Assembly (NCBI RefSeq): GCF_002119405.1 | Contig: NZ_MTBG01000019.1 | Location: 1 to 64,000, forward strand | Source: Pseudoruegeria sp. SK021 | GTDB taxonomy: Bacteria > Pseudomonadota > Alphaproteobacteria > Rhodobacterales > Rhodobacteraceae | Direction: 5' to 3' | Length of the DNA: 64,000 nucleotides | Shown: piece by piece, positions 27,550 through 38,010 of the stretch | Position numbering within the stretch: the stretch's first letter is position 1 | Layout of the letters: every line of letters starts with the position of its first letter | The notes under the pieces: model-generated | What the model saw: only the letters and a program-made list of their open reading frames with translations | Databases searched by the model: none | What the model was told of the DNA's origin: nothing | Position numbers and translations under genes: made by a program

Positions 27550-28040
27550 CGGTACGGCGCATCGATCTCGAGGTTGCGGGCAATCTCGGCTTCCCAGCGA
27601 TCTCCGTTTTCCAGAAGCTTGGTCTTATCGTAGAAGAGTTCTTCGCGGGTTTCCGTCGCGAATTCGAAATTCGGGCCTTCGACAATCGCATCCACCGGAC
27701 AGGCCTCCTGGCAGAACCCGCAATAGATGCACTTGGTCATGTCAATGTCATAGCGGGTGGTGCGGCGCGAGCCGTCTTCCCGTGGCTCGGCGTCGATGGT
27801 GATGGCCTGCGCCGGGCAGATCGCCTCGCACAGCTTACACGCGATGCAGCGTTCTTCGCCGTTCGGATAACGGCGCAGGGCATGTTCGCCGCGAAAGCGA
27901 GGGCTAAGCGGCCCCTTCTCATGCGGATAGTTCAGGGTGGCCTTGGGAGCGAAGAAGTACTTCAGCCCCAGCTTCATCCCGACCGCGAAATCCGCCAGCA
28001 GGAAATATTTCCCGGCTCGGGTCCAGTCCATAACCGTCAT
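27546..28040 (-). CDS. nuoI: NADH-quinone oxidoreductase subunit I
   Basis: 164-aa 8Fe ferredoxin-type subunit carrying clusters N6a and N6b. Two CxxCxxCxxxCP motifs are visible ([12 protein letters not shown] and [12 protein letters not shown]). An N-terminal amphipathic stretch anchors it to NuoH. It starts one base after the nuoH stop. Confidence 0.97.
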   Translation of the reverse strand: MTVMDWTRAGKYFLLADFAVGMKLGLKYFFAPKATLNYPHEKGPLSPRFRGEHALRRYPNGEERCIACKLCEAICPAQAITIDAEPREDGSRRTTRYDIDMTKCIYCGFCQEACPVDAIVEGPNFEFATETREELFYDKTKLLENGDRWEAEIARNLEIDAPYR

Positions 28041-28041
28041 G

Positions 28042-29079
28042 TCAGCCTCCTACTACCCAGCGGGCATAGGCGCCGCCGAACAGTTCAAATTTCGCCATGA
28101 ACGCCACGAAGACGACCCAGCCCAACGACATCGGCAGAAACACCTTCCAGCCGATCCGCATCAGTTGGTCATAGCGGTAGCGTGGTGTGATGGCTTTCAC
28201 CATGGCGAACATGAAGAAGAAGAACGCCATCTTCGCAACCATCCAAAGCGCCCCATCCGGCAGGAACGGGATCGGGGACAACCAGCCGCCAAAGAACAGC
28301 AGGGTCATCAAGGCGCACATCAAGAAGATCGCAATATACTCGCCCGCCATGAACAGCAGGAACGGGGTCGATGAATACTCTACCTGATAGCCAGCGACCA
28401 GTTCGCTTTCCGCTTCCGGAAGGTCAAACGGCGGCCGGTTGGTTTCGGCCAAGGCCGAGATGAAGAACAGGAAGACCATCGGGAAGTGCGGCAGCCAGTA
28501 CCAGTTGAAAAACCCAAGGTTGCCATCTTGCGCCCGCACGATATCGCCGAAATTCAACGACCCGGTGGTTAGAATGACGCCAACGATAATCAACCCGATC
28601 GAGACTTCATAGGAAATCATCTGCGCCGCAGACCGCAAGCTGCCTAGGAACGGGTATTTCGAGTTGGACGCCCAGCCCCCCATAATCACGCCATACACTT
28701 CAAGAGACGAGATCGCGAAGACATAAAGGATGGCGACGTTGATGTCGGCAAGGACCCATGTGTCCGTGAACGGGATCACCGCCCACGCGACCATGGCCAG
28801 CACGAATGAAGTCATCGGCGCCATCAGGAAGACCGTTTTGTCCGCCCCGGCAGGAACGACGATCTCCTTGACGACATATTTCAGTGCGTCAGCCACCGTC
28901 TGTAGAAGGCCCCAAGGCCCAACAACGTTTGGCCCCCGGCGCATCTGAACCGCGGCCCAGATTTTGCGGTCGCCATAGACCAGAAACAACAGCGAGATCA
29001 TGACAAAAGCGAGCACAGCCAGACATTGCGCCACGATGATCACGGCAATCCCGGCAGTGGTGGCAAAGAAATCAGCCAT
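28042..29079 (-). CDS. nuoH: NADH-quinone oxidoreductase subunit H
   Basis: 345-aa membrane subunit forming the quinone chamber with NuoB and Nuo[28 protein letters not shown] and [27 protein letters not shown] are the diagnostic acidic-loop motifs. GGAGG precedes the ATG at 29079; this site lies inside the short frame that bridges nuoG and nuoH. Confidence 0.97.
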   Translation of the reverse strand: MADFFATTAGIAVIIVAQCLAVLAFVMISLLFLVYGDRKIWAAVQMRRGPNVVGPWGLLQTVADALKYVVKEIVVPAGADKTVFLMAPMTSFVLAMVAWAVIPFTDTWVLADINVAILYVFAISSLEVYGVIMGGWASNSKYPFLGSLRSAAQMISYEVSIGLIIVGVILTTGSLNFGDIVRAQDGNLGFFNWYWLPHFPMVFLFFISALAETNRPPFDLPEAESELVAGYQVEYSSTPFLLFMAGEYIAIFLMCALMTLLFFGGWLSPIPFLPDGALWMVAKMAFFFFMFAMVKAITPRYRYDQLMRIGWKVFLPMSLGWVVFVAFMAKFELFGGAYARWVVGG

Positions 29080-29239
29080 TGGCGGTTACCTCCGGATACT
29101 GCGTGTGAACGACAGGCAAGGGCGACACGGCGGCCCCCGTTGAGCGCTGATAAACAGCATGTCCCGCCACAATTCCAGCAGGCACAGGTGGTCTTGTGCG
29201 GAGATGTCGCGGCATTCTGGCTTCGCTTTGCATCATCAT
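29072..29239 (-). CDS. Small ORF of 55 codons between nuoG and nuoH
   Basis: ATG at 29239 overlaps the nuoG stop (ATGA); the frame closes at 29072, eight bases inside nuoH. The peptide is basic and Pro/Val-rich (starts [20 protein letters not shown]), without a membrane helix or known domain. Paracoccus complex I operons are known to carry unidentified reading frames between structural genes; whether this is the same one needs comparison. A second frame on the same strand also crosses this gap, so the coding frame is not certain. Confidence 0.4.
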   Translation of the reverse strand: MMMQSEARMPRHLRTRPPVPAGIVAGHAVYQRSTGAAVSPLPVVHTQYPEVTANG

Positions 29240-31257
29240 TCCGCCGCCATCGCCGTTGAGGCACGTGCCCGCGCATTGGCGCTAAGTTCCGCCATCAAGG
29301 TCGACGCCCGACAGATCGGATTGGTCAGGTAGTGATCGCTGATCGCCAGACGGAAGTCGGCCTTGGCAGGCTCCGCCACTGGCAATGGCGTCCAAGCGTT
29401 AGCCGGAACCGTGTCGATTTTCTTCAGGTGCGGCACGGCCTTGATCAACGCGGTGCGCAATTGTGCCAGATTGTCGAATGGCAGGGTTTTACCCAGACGC
29501 GGGGACAGCGCCCGCAGGATCGCCCAATTTTCCTTGGCCTCGCCCGGGGGAAAGCTGCCGCGCAGCGCCAACTGAGGACGCCCTTCGGTGTTGACAAACA
29601 GGCCCTGCTCTTCAGTCCATGCGGCCGAAGGAAACACGATGTCGGCCCGATGTGCGCCGCGGTCGCCGTGGCTGCCTTGATAGATCACAAAAGGCCCTGC
29701 CGCGATCTCGATCTCGTCCGCGCCAAGGTTGTAGACCACCTCAGCACCCTCCAGTGCTGCCGTGATTCCACCATCGGTGACACATCCGGCGTCCATCGCC
29801 CCGACCCGGGACGCAGCGGTGTGCAACACCATAAATTTAGAGTTCGACACATCGGCCATGCGCATCGCTTGGCTCAGCACCGCCTCGCCATCGCTTTCGG
29901 TCAAGGCGCCCTGCCCGATGATCACGACGGTATTCTTGTCGCGGGTCGCGTCCGAAACCGTTTCACCTGCCATGGTAACCAACGCGGCACGATCTGTTCC
30001 GGCGTGGAAATAGTCGTAAGTCAGATCACCGGCTTGGCCAATTACGGCCACTTCGGCCCCGGCCAGCCACGCTTTGCGGATCCGGGCGTTCAGAACGGGC
30101 ATTTCTTCGCGGGGGTTGGTGCCGACCAGTAGGATCATCTCAGCCGAGTCGATATCTGCAATCGTCGCCGTGCCCACATAGGCCGAGCGGTTGTCAGCGG
30201 GCAGTTTGCTGCCATCGGTCCGACATTCGACTTTCCCGCCCAAGCCTTCGATCAGCCGCTTCAACGCGAACGCCGCTTCAACCGGCGCAAGATCGCCGAC
30301 CAAGCCCGTCACTTTCTTGCCCGCCATTACTGCTGCGGCCGCGCCAAGGGCTTCCTCCCAGCTTGCCGGACGCAATTTGCCGTTTTCGCGAATATAGGGC
30401 TTGTCCAAACGTTGCCGCCGCAACCCGTCCCACACGAAGCGGGATTTGTCGGACAGCCATTCTTCGTTCACGCCATCATGATTGCGCGGCAAAAACCGCA
30501 TGACTTCGCGCCCTTTAGTGTCGATCCGGATGTTCGCACCCAGCGCATCCATGACATCGATGCTTTCGGTCTTGGTCAACTCCCAAGGCCGCGCCGTGAA
30601 CGCATAGGGTTTGGAGACCAAAGCGCCCACCGGGCAAAGATCAATGATGTTGCCCTGCAAGTTACTGTCGAGCGTCTGCCCCAGATAGCTGGTGATCTCG
30701 GCGTCTTCGCCGCGACCCGTCTGGCCCATTTGGCTGATTCCGGCCACTTCGGTCGTGAAGCGCACGCAACGGGTGCAAGAAATGCAGCGCGTCATGTGGG
30801 TTTCGACCAACGGACCCAAATCCAGATCCTCAGAGGCGCGCTTAGGCTCGCGGTAGCGGCTGAAATCCACACCATAGGCCATTGCCTGATCCTGAAGATC
30901 ACATTCGCCGCCCTGATCGCAGATCGGGCAATCCAGCGGGTGGTTGATTAGCAGGAATTCCATCACGCCTTCACGGGCCTTCTTGACCATGGGCGAATTG
31001 GTTTTGATCACCGGCGGCGCGCCTTCCGGACCGGGACGCAAATCCTTGACCTGCATCGCGCAGGACGCGGCGGGCTTGGGTGGGCCACCGACAACTTCGA
31101 CCAGACACATCCGGCAGTTGCCAGCGATGGTCAGTCGTTCGTGATAGCAGAAGCGCGGAACTTCTACCCCGACCTGCTCACAGGCCTGAATCAGCGTCAT
31201 TGCCGGATCGACTTCGACCTCGTGGCCGTCAATGATGATCTTGCGCAGATTGGTCAT
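29236..31257 (-). CDS. nuoG: NADH-quinone oxidoreductase subunit G
   Basis: 673-aa iron-sulfur subunit of the peripheral arm. The N-terminal 2Fe-2S ligands are around residues 37-67 (CYHE, CRMC, SCAM). The His-Cys cluster is in [17 protein letters not shown], and N4/N5-type clusters in [10 protein letters not shown] and [11 protein letters not shown] molybdopterin-fold domain without cofactor follows. It starts three bases after the DUF3291 gene and is linked by ATGA to the small ORF before nuoH. Confidence 0.97.
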   Translation of the reverse strand: MTNLRKIIIDGHEVEVDPAMTLIQACEQVGVEVPRFCYHERLTIAGNCRMCLVEVVGGPPKPAASCAMQVKDLRPGPEGAPPVIKTNSPMVKKAREGVMEFLLINHPLDCPICDQGGECDLQDQAMAYGVDFSRYREPKRASEDLDLGPLVETHMTRCISCTRCVRFTTEVAGISQMGQTGRGEDAEITSYLGQTLDSNLQGNIIDLCPVGALVSKPYAFTARPWELTKTESIDVMDALGANIRIDTKGREVMRFLPRNHDGVNEEWLSDKSRFVWDGLRRQRLDKPYIRENGKLRPASWEEALGAAAAVMAGKKVTGLVGDLAPVEAAFALKRLIEGLGGKVECRTDGSKLPADNRSAYVGTATIADIDSAEMILLVGTNPREEMPVLNARIRKAWLAGAEVAVIGQAGDLTYDYFHAGTDRAALVTMAGETVSDATRDKNTVVIIGQGALTESDGEAVLSQAMRMADVSNSKFMVLHTAASRVGAMDAGCVTDGGITAALEGAEVVYNLGADEIEIAAGPFVIYQGSHGDRGAHRADIVFPSAAWTEEQGLFVNTEGRPQLALRGSFPPGEAKENWAILRALSPRLGKTLPFDNLAQLRTALIKAVPHLKKIDTVPANAWTPLPVAEPAKADFRLAISDHYLTNPICRASTLMAELSANARARASTAMAAE

Positions 31258-31260
31258 TCG

Positions 31261-31761
31261 CTACTCCGCTGCAACTTGCGCGCAGGACTGGGTTTTCCAG
31301 AGCTGCGCGTCGTTCAAATGGGACCAGCCAAAGGCGTGATCCGTGTTTCCATGTGTCTCAAGATGGTCCAGCCGGGCCAGTGCCTCATCTACGGACGGGT
31401 GATGTCCGGCCGGCACCCACCACAGTACGAAATGCGGTTTACCGAGTCCCTCGAACCAGTCTGCCCGGCGGTTGTAGACCTGTCGGTGTACTGTATTCCA
31501 GACGAAACTTTCAAGACTGGGCACATCCGTCCAGACTGTCAGGTTCATCACCGCCTGCGGGTCATTGCCGACCTTGGTGTTGGTATTGCCGGTGCCGGGC
31601 TCTCCCGATCCCTCCATCATCCAAACAAAGCCCGAGCTGCGCTTGCCGATGTCGTTCACCGTATCAAGCGCCGCCATAAAGGCCGCAACGCGCGGATCAT
31701 CGGTCGGCGCAATCAGCCGCCCGATATTCAGCTGCGCAAGATGATGGCCAGCAGGCTGCAT
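31261..31761 (-). CDS. DUF3291 domain protein inside the nuo operon
   Basis: 166 aa, from ATG at 31761. The protein begins HHLAQLNIGRLIAPTDDPRVAAF, and VMNLTVWTDVPSLESFVW plus a WW-containing C-terminal strand (FVLWWVPAGHHP) mark DUF3291, which has a dimeric alpha/beta-barrel (antibiotic-monooxygenase-like) fold. It lies two bases after a small membrane protein gene and three bases before nuoG, so it is made with complex I. A role in assembly or quinone handling is speculation. Confidence 0.82.
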   Translation of the reverse strand: MQPAGHHLAQLNIGRLIAPTDDPRVAAFMAALDTVNDIGKRSSGFVWMMEGSGEPGTGNTNTKVGNDPQAVMNLTVWTDVPSLESFVWNTVHRQVYNRRADWFEGLGKPHFVLWWVPAGHHPSVDEALARLDHLETHGNTDHAFGWSHLNDAQLWKTQSCAQVAAE

Positions 31762-31763
31762 CC

Positions 31764-31964
31764 CTAAGCCACGTCTTTCGCACGGGGGGGCCAGTCCGAA
31801 AATGCCAGAAAGCCAAGCAGACCCACTGCGCCAATCGGCACAACGGAAAGCAAGCCCCACGCACCGTTATACCCCGCCTTCTGGCAAATTTTCCAAAAGC
31901 AAAGCGGTTGGAACACCAGATACAACAGCGCGACAATCAAGGCAGGGACGCCGATATGCATCAT
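31764..31964 (-). CDS. Small membrane protein between nuoF and the DUF3291 gene
   Basis: 66 aa from ATG at 31964, with GTG 31973 and TTG 31970 as alternatives after AAGGAGAGGGG. Two hydrophobic helices flank a short basic, Cys-containing turn (PLCFWKICQKAGYNGAW), followed by VVPIGAVGLLGFLAF. Function unknown. Its pattern resembles the 54-aa protein encoded between nuoC and nuoD. Confidence 0.75.
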   Translation of the reverse strand: MMHIGVPALIVALLYLVFQPLCFWKICQKAGYNGAWGLLSVVPIGAVGLLGFLAFSDWPPRAKDVA

Positions 31965-31981
31965 ATCCAACACCCCTCTCC

Positions 31982-33277
31982 TTATTCCGCCGCCACGGCA
32001 CTGACGCGCCCAGTGCGCTTGTGCTTGATGCGGTCTTCAATCTCGTTCCGGTAGTGACGGATCAGGCCTTGGATCGGCCATGCCGCCGCATCGCCCAAGG
32101 CGCAAATCGTGTGGCCTTCGACCTGCTTGGTGACGTCGAACAGCATGTCGATTTCTTCAACCTCGGCTTCGCCCGTAACCAAGCGGTCCATGACCCGCAT
32201 CATCCAACCCGTGCCTTCACGGCAGGGCGTACACTGACCGCAGCTTTCATGCTTATAGAACTTCGACAACCGCCAGATCGCTTTGATGATGTCGGTGCTT
32301 TCGTCCATGACAATCACGGCCGCCGTTCCCAGACCCGAGCGCTGCTCGCGCAGCCAATCGAAATCCATGATCGCCTCTTTGGCGATCGGCGCCGGCAGAC
32401 ACGGAACCGATGAGCCGCCCGGAATGATCGCCTTGAGGTTGCCCCACCCGCCGCGGATACCGCCGCAATGCTTGTCGATCAGTTCTTGGAACGAGATCGA
32501 CATCGCCTCTTCGACCACACAAGGGTGGTTCACATGGCCCGAGATCGCAAACAGCTTCGTGCCCGCGTTGTTGGGACGTCCAAAGCTGGAGAACCATTCC
32601 GGGCCACGGCGCAGAATGGTCGGCACAACCGCGATGGATTCGACGTTGTTCACTGTGGTTGGGCAACCATACAGCCCCGCGCCAGCCGGGAATGGCGGCT
32701 TCATCCGCGGCATTCCCTTGCGGCCTTCAAGGCTTTCCAGCAACGCGGTTTCTTCGCCGCAAATATAGGCGCCAGCGCCGTGGGCGACGTAGAGATCGAA
32801 ATCCCAGCCCGAACCACAGGCGTTCTTGCCGATCAAGCCGTCTTCATAGGCCTCGTCGATGGCCAACTGAAGGGCTTCGCGTTCCCGAATATATTCACCG
32901 CGGATGTAGATGTAACAGGCATGTGCCTGCATTGCGAAGCTGGCGATCAAGCAGCCTTCGATCAAGGTATGCGGATCATGGCGCATGATCTCGCGGTCCT
33001 TACAGGTGCCGGGTTCGGATTCGTCGGCATTCACCACCAGATAGCTGGGGCGACCGTCGCTTTCCTTGGGCATGAACGACCATTTCAGGCCGGTCGGGAA
33101 CCCTGCCCCGCCACGCCCACGTAGGCCGCTGGCTTTCATCTGGTCCACGATCCATGGAGCACCCTTATCAAGGATGCCCGCTGTGCCGTCCCAATGTCCG
33201 CGCGACTTGGCCCCCGCGAGGGACCGGTCGTGCATTCCATAGATATTGGTGAAGATCCGGTCTTCGTCTTTCAGCAT
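31982..33277 (-). CDS. nuoF: NADH-quinone oxidoreductase subunit F
   Basis: 431-aa NADH- and FMN-binding subunit, electron entry of complex [21 protein letters not shown] is the FMN/NADH loop, and [14 protein letters not shown] is also conserved. The N3 4Fe-4S ligands are [11 protein letters not shown] and a later Cys in HTICALGD. Its ATG directly follows the DUF5337 stop (TGAATG). Confidence 0.98.
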   Translation of the reverse strand: MLKDEDRIFTNIYGMHDRSLAGAKSRGHWDGTAGILDKGAPWIVDQMKASGLRGRGGAGFPTGLKWSFMPKESDGRPSYLVVNADESEPGTCKDREIMRHDPHTLIEGCLIASFAMQAHACYIYIRGEYIREREALQLAIDEAYEDGLIGKNACGSGWDFDLYVAHGAGAYICGEETALLESLEGRKGMPRMKPPFPAGAGLYGCPTTVNNVESIAVVPTILRRGPEWFSSFGRPNNAGTKLFAISGHVNHPCVVEEAMSISFQELIDKHCGGIRGGWGNLKAIIPGGSSVPCLPAPIAKEAIMDFDWLREQRSGLGTAAVIVMDESTDIIKAIWRLSKFYKHESCGQCTPCREGTGWMMRVMDRLVTGEAEVEEIDMLFDVTKQVEGHTICALGDAAAWPIQGLIRHYRNEIEDRIKHKRTGRVSAVAAE

Positions 33278-33541
33278 TCAGCTATCCTCACTCATATCGG
33301 TCGCTTGCCCGGATCGGCGCTTTCGCCAGATCTGCCATGTCACGACCAGGGACCAGAACATGGCCGCCAATGCCGCGAAATCGAATAAAAACGCATAGCG
33401 CGCAGGCCAGTCGAAATGCTGGCCAAGAAATTGTGCCGCAAGCCACAGCAGCATCGCACCCGCGATGACCAAGGCAACGGTGCGTGCCTGACGCTCCGTC
33501 GCTTTGGCGGCATCACGTTGGGGGGGCGAAGCCGGTGACAT
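33278..33541 (-). CDS. DUF5337 membrane protein between nuoE and nuoF
   Basis: 87 aa from ATG at 33541. A charged N-terminus (RDAAKATERQAR) is followed by two membrane helices (TVALVIAGAMLLWLAAQFLG and YAFLFDFAALAAMFWSLVVTWQIW) and a basic tail. DUF5337 is a small family I associate with rhodobacterial nuo operons. It starts one base after the nuoE stop and abuts nuoF. Accessory subunit or assembly factor are both possible. Confidence 0.85.
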   Translation of the reverse strand: MSPASPPQRDAAKATERQARTVALVIAGAMLLWLAAQFLGQHFDWPARYAFLFDFAALAAMFWSLVVTWQIWRKRRSGQATDMSEDS

Positions 33542-33542
33542 G

Positions 33543-34601
33543 TCAGTCGGCGTCCTTATCATCAGGTGTGGTTGCTTGGCCGTCAGCAACAAGCGCGCGC
33601 GCCTGCGCCACCCACTCATCGCGAGAGACCCGGCCCTTGAACCCCACAAGTTCCTCATCCGCCCAGGCCACGTCCGTGTCGTTCCAGACTGCGATCTGGT
33701 CAAAATGGAAGATCCCGATGGAATTCAAAAGCTTTTCAAGCTTCGGCCCAACACCCTTGATGGTCTTCAGATCGTCAGCCTTGCCATAACGGGCTTCGGT
33801 CAACGCGCCGGGTGCGAGAACAGGATCGTCGCCGACCGCGTCGTCCTCGACTTCGGGGGCGTCATCCAAAGCATCCTCTTCACCTCCTGCGCCGATGCCC
33901 AGCCACGGGGTCGTCAGCGGAACTTCGGTGCCATCAATCCGCTTCAGGGTATCGCCGATCTCGGTCGCCAAGGTCACAGACGCATTCTGAGGAAGGCGAT
34001 TGTCGCCATGTGCAGTCAGGCTGGTGAGACCACCCAAAGGTTCCGCTGCATAACGCCCGTTCTGCGGTCCGGGCACAGGCACTTCGCCCGCGGCCATCCG
34101 GTCCAAAAGGGTCGCGAAACCATCGGTGGTCAGGTCTTCGTAATAATCCTTGCCGATCTGGGCCATCGGCGCGTTGGCGCAGGACCCAAGGCATTCGACC
34201 TCTTCCCACGAAAACTTTCCATCACCGCTAAGGGCATGCGCCTGCGGTGCGATCTTGTCCTTACAGACCGCGATCAGATCCTCGGCCCCGCAAATCATGC
34301 AGGACGTCGTGCCACAAATCTGAATATGTGCGACCGAGCCGACGGGTTGCAGCTGGAACATGAAGTAGAAGGTCGCAACCTCCAGCGCCCGCATATAGGC
34401 CATATCCAGCATCCGTGCGACACCTTCAATCGCAGGCCGGGTCAGCCAGCCCTCTTGTTCCTGTGCGCGCCAAAGCAGCGGAATGATCGCGCTGGCCTGA
34501 CGGCCCTCGGGATATTTGGTGATCTGTGCTTCGGCCCAAGCCTGATTGGCAGGCGTGAAGGCAAAGCTGTCAGGCTGGGTGGGGTGGAGGCGGCGGAGCA
34601 T
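33543..34601 (-). CDS. nuoE: NADH-quinone oxidoreductase subunit E with long C-terminal extension
   Basis: 352 aa, about twice the enterobacterial NuoE. The thioredoxin-like N-terminal part carries the N1a 2Fe-2S ligands Cys96, Cys101, Cys137 and Cys141. After residue 180 comes an acidic linker ([13 protein letters not shown]). A helix-hairpin-helix-like C-terminus follows ([21 protein letters not shown]), a fold used elsewhere for nucleic acid or protein contacts. Such extensions are common in this order. The start [10 protein letters not shown] at 34601 immediately follows a 38-codon frame. Confidence 0.95.
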   Translation of the reverse strand: MLRRLHPTQPDSFAFTPANQAWAEAQITKYPEGRQASAIIPLLWRAQEQEGWLTRPAIEGVARMLDMAYMRALEVATFYFMFQLQPVGSVAHIQICGTTSCMICGAEDLIAVCKDKIAPQAHALSGDGKFSWEEVECLGSCANAPMAQIGKDYYEDLTTDGFATLLDRMAAGEVPVPGPQNGRYAAEPLGGLTSLTAHGDNRLPQNASVTLATEIGDTLKRIDGTEVPLTTPWLGIGAGGEEDALDDAPEVEDDAVGDDPVLAPGALTEARYGKADDLKTIKGVGPKLEKLLNSIGIFHFDQIAVWNDTDVAWADEELVGFKGRVSRDEWVAQARALVADGQATTPDDKDAD

Positions 34602-34602
34602 G

Positions 34603-34719
34603 TCAGGCGCAGTCCTTCGAAATCTGAGCAGAGGGCGCACGGCATGGGCGCAGGCCCCCGGCGAGAGTAGGTTGGCCAAGACGCACGAAAGCCCGGCCCA
34701 GTGTTGCAAAATCGGTCAT
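34603..34719 (-). CDS. Mini-ORF of 38 codons joining nuoD and nuoE
   Basis: ATG at 34719 overlaps the nuoD stop (ATGA); TGA at 34603-34605 is one base before the nuoE ATG. The peptide begins [20 protein letters not shown], contains two Cys near the end and has no membrane helix. It exactly spans the gap and could couple nuoE translation to nuoD or be a real small subunit. The alternative is chance openness in GC-rich DNA. Confidence 0.45.
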   Translation of the reverse strand: MTDFATLGRAFVRLGQPTLAGGLRPCRAPSAQISKDCA

Positions 34720-35927
34720 CGGTCGATTTCCCCAAAAACCACATCCAACGTGCCGATGATGGCCGCGACATCCGCAAGTTGATGGCCCTTAGAGATATAG
34801 TCCATGGCCTGAAGATGTAAAAAGCCCGGGGCGCGCAGCTTGGCGCGATACGGCTTATTGCTGCCATCTGCCACCAGATAGACGCCGAATTCCCCTTTCG
34901 GGGCTTCAACCGCGGCATAGACTTCACCGGCGGGGACGTGGAAGCCTTCGGTGTACAGCTTGAAGTGATGGATCAGCGCTTCCATCGAGGTTTTCATGTC
35001 GCTGCGCGTCGGCGGGCTGAGCTTGCCACGCGTCATCACATCGCCCTTTTCAAGGCGCAGTTTGGCGCAGGCCTGCTGCATGATCTTCACGCTTTCGCGC
35101 ATCTCAGCCATGCGGCAGAGATAGCGATCATAGCAGTCGCCGTTTTTGCCCACCGGCACCTGAAACTCAAACTCGTCATAGCATTCATAGGGCTGTGACC
35201 GACGCAAATCCCACGCCAGGCCCGACCCCCGGACCATGACGCCGGAAAAGCCCCAATCCAGAATGTCCTGCTCTGTGACGACGCCGATATCGGCGTTGCG
35301 CTGTTTGAAAACCCGGTTTTCCGTCAGCAGGCCGTCGATGTCGTCCAGCACATGAGGAAAGGTTTCGCACCACGCCTCAATATCATCGATCAAGGCAGGC
35401 GGCAGATCCTGATGCACCCCGCCCGGACGGAAATACGCTGCGTGCAGGCGCGCACCGCAAGCCCGCTCGTAGAACACCATCAGCTTTTCGCGTTCTTCAA
35501 AGCCCCAGAGCGGCGGCGTCAGCGCCCCGACATCCATCGCTTGCGTGGTCACGTTCAGCAGGTGGCTGAGAATTCGGCCCATTTCACTATAGAGCACCCG
35601 GATCAGACTGCCCCGGCGCGGCACTGGGGTGCCCGTCAGCTTCTCAATCGCCAAGCACCACGCGTGCTCTTGGTTCATCGGTGCCACATAATCCAGCCGG
35701 TCCAGATAGGGCAGATTCTGCAGGTAGGTCCGGCTTTCCATCAATTTTTCGGTGCCGCGATGCAACAGCCCGATATGGGGATCGCAACGCTCGACAATCT
35801 CGCCATCCAGTTCCAGAACCAGACGCAAAACGCCGTGCGCAGCCGGGTGCTGCGGCCCGAAATTGATATTGAAGTTCCGGATCTTCTGTTCGCCGGTCAG
35901 GGCGTCTTCGAATTTGGTACCGTCCAT
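34716..35927 (-). CDS. nuoD: NADH-quinone oxidoreductase subunit D
   Basis: 403-aa 49-kDa-type subunit lining the quinone site. [25 protein letters not shown] carries the quinone-binding His region; [14 protein letters not shown] and the C-terminal VVFGEIDR are also diagnostic. NuoC and NuoD are separate genes here. The start at 35927 follows AAAGGA; the longer frame runs through a separate small gene. Confidence 0.98.
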   Translation of the reverse strand: MDGTKFEDALTGEQKIRNFNINFGPQHPAAHGVLRLVLELDGEIVERCDPHIGLLHRGTEKLMESRTYLQNLPYLDRLDYVAPMNQEHAWCLAIEKLTGTPVPRRGSLIRVLYSEMGRILSHLLNVTTQAMDVGALTPPLWGFEEREKLMVFYERACGARLHAAYFRPGGVHQDLPPALIDDIEAWCETFPHVLDDIDGLLTENRVFKQRNADIGVVTEQDILDWGFSGVMVRGSGLAWDLRRSQPYECYDEFEFQVPVGKNGDCYDRYLCRMAEMRESVKIMQQACAKLRLEKGDVMTRGKLSPPTRSDMKTSMEALIHHFKLYTEGFHVPAGEVYAAVEAPKGEFGVYLVADGSNKPYRAKLRAPGFLHLQAMDYISKGHQLADVAAIIGTLDVVFGEIDR

Positions 35928-35938
35928 CGGGTCGTCCT

Positions 35939-36103
35939 TTATTCGTCCGCCCGCGCGGCCATCATCCACAACAAGATGATCAAGCCAACGGGTAGAATTG
36001 CAACCACCGACCACCACGGGTTCAGCTTATATTTCGGAAGCAACTTGAACAGTGGGTACACTGTCAGCGCGCCAATCAGTAGGAACCACAAAACGCCCAT
36101 CAT
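35939..36103 (-). CDS. 54-aa membrane protein between nuoC and nuoD
   Basis: ATG at 36103 follows GGAGG at five-base spacing. The 54-residue product has two hydrophobic helices ([19 protein letters not shown] and [19 protein letters not shown]) around a basic turn ([10 protein letters not shown]) and ends RADE. The stop is 11 bases before the nuoD ATG. It looks like a genuine small inner-membrane protein; the arrangement PLF-turn-W-PVG resembles the 66-aa protein after nuoF. Function unknown. Confidence 0.72.
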   Translation of the reverse strand: MMGVLWFLLIGALTVYPLFKLLPKYKLNPWWSVVAILPVGLIILLWMMAARADE

Positions 36104-36171
36104 ACGGCCTCCGCCGGAGTGCCGTTACGCAAAGCGCCAGCGCATGCCGTTGATGCCAGACCCGACGTCAT
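36100..36171 (-). CDS. Mini-ORF of 23 codons after nuoC
   Basis: Its ATG directly follows the nuoC stop (TGAATG). The 23-codon frame (starts MTSGLASTACAGALRNG) ends in an ATGA overlap with the 54-aa membrane-protein gene and contains that gene's GGAGG. No domain is visible. Treat as a candidate coupling frame. Confidence 0.3.
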   Translation of the reverse strand: MTSGLASTACAGALRNGTPAEAV

Positions 36172-36774
36172 TCAAGCACCTGTCTTTTCGTCTCCGGGAA
36201 GGATGTATTCGGCTCCCTCCCACGGCGACATGAAATCAAACTGCCGATATTCCTGAACAAGGGTCACCGGCTCATAGACGACGCGCTTTTGCACTTCGTC
36301 ATAGCGGACCTCGGTATACCCTGTGGTTGGGAAGTCCTTCCGCAGGGGATGCCCACGAAACCCATAATCGGTCAAAATGCGGCGCAGATCGGGATGGCCA
36401 GAGAACAACAGGCCGAACATGTCAAACACTTCCCGCTCAAACCAGTTTGCAGCCGGGTAGACGTCGATCAGCGATGGCACCATGTCTTCTTCGCGCGCCT
36501 CGATCCGCACACGAATGCGCTGATTTTGGTACATCGACAGGAACTGATAGACCACATCAAAGCGCCGCTCGCGCGAGGGGTAATCGACGGCGGTGATATC
36601 CACCAACGTCGAAAAACGGCAGGTCTGATCGGCCTTCAGAAACTCGCAGAACTGAACCAGTGCCGCCGCGGTCACGGTGACATTCAACTCGCCAAACCCG
36701 ATTGACGTGGTCACGATACAATCAGGGCGCGTGGCTTCCAGATATTCGGCAAGATCGCGAAGCTGTTCGGTCAT
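36172..36774 (-). CDS. nuoC: NADH-quinone oxidoreductase subunit C
   Basis: 200-aa 30-kDa-type subunit of the hydrophilic arm. [25 protein letters not shown] and the signature [41 protein letters not shown] are visible. The start [14 protein letters not shown] at 36774 is preferred, 29 bases after nuoB; the longer frame reads through nuoB. Confidence 0.97.
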   Translation of the reverse strand: MTEQLRDLAEYLEATRPDCIVTTSIGFGELNVTVTAAALVQFCEFLKADQTCRFSTLVDITAVDYPSRERRFDVVYQFLSMYQNQRIRVRIEAREEDMVPSLIDVYPAANWFEREVFDMFGLLFSGHPDLRRILTDYGFRGHPLRKDFPTTGYTEVRYDEVQKRVVYEPVTLVQEYRQFDFMSPWEGAEYILPGDEKTGA

Positions 36775-36803
36775 GGGCAGTGGTGTCCTTGGTCGCGGGC
36801 GGC

Positions 36804-37693
<890 letters not shown>

Positions 37694-37742
37694 GAGATTC
37701 GGCCTCCGTTACGCGGCGTTCAGTCGTTATCGAGTAGCCCTC

Positions 37743-37771
37743 CGTGTAAACCTCCACCCCAAACCGGTCAA
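37743..37771 (-). promoter_or_regulatory. Candidate promoter of the nuo operon
   Basis: On the minus strand, TTGACC (37766-37771) and TACACG (37743-37748) are separated by 17 bases, matching a sigma-70-type layout. Transcription from here would leave a leader of about 40-45 bases before the nuoA TTG. Assigned by sequence only. Confidence 0.5.
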
Positions 37772-38010
37772 CCGCAAGTCCCTATTCTAGGCGATGAAAA
37801 AAGCGCATATTTTTCACAGCCTTACTTGGCGCCACTTTTTGGTAGCGCCGGTATGCCGCATGGCCCTTTTCTGCTTTTTTCCAACCCGTTATCCGGTCCT
37901 TTTGACGTAATTGACGCCGCGTCCGGTTAATCACCCTGCACCGCAACAGCCTGAAATATCAGCGTATCACCGGTGGCAGCGTTTGAATCGCCGCCATGCC
38001 GGAGGACCAG
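37772..38010. other. AT-richer divergent gap upstream of nuoA
   Basis: This is the only gap over 300 bases (37694-38010). It holds the nuoA promoter candidate and an inverted repeat TGAAAAA/TTTTTCA (37795-37801 and 37810-37816). It also has several T runs on the plus strand and tandem TTGACG/TTGACGC near 37900, which could be a plus-strand -35 region. The base composition is clearly lower in GC than the genes around. No coding frame is convincing. Confidence 0.5.

Noticed and set aside
29040-29276. 78-aa alternative minus-strand frame crossing the nuoG-nuoH gap
   Set aside because: It starts inside nuoG without a ribosome site and ends inside nuoH; the ATGA-linked 55-codon frame fits the gap better, although neither is proven.
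37831-37860. Hairpin around the GGCGCC/GCGCC sequences upstream of nuoA
   Set aside because: Only a five-base stem with a long, poorly paired loop.
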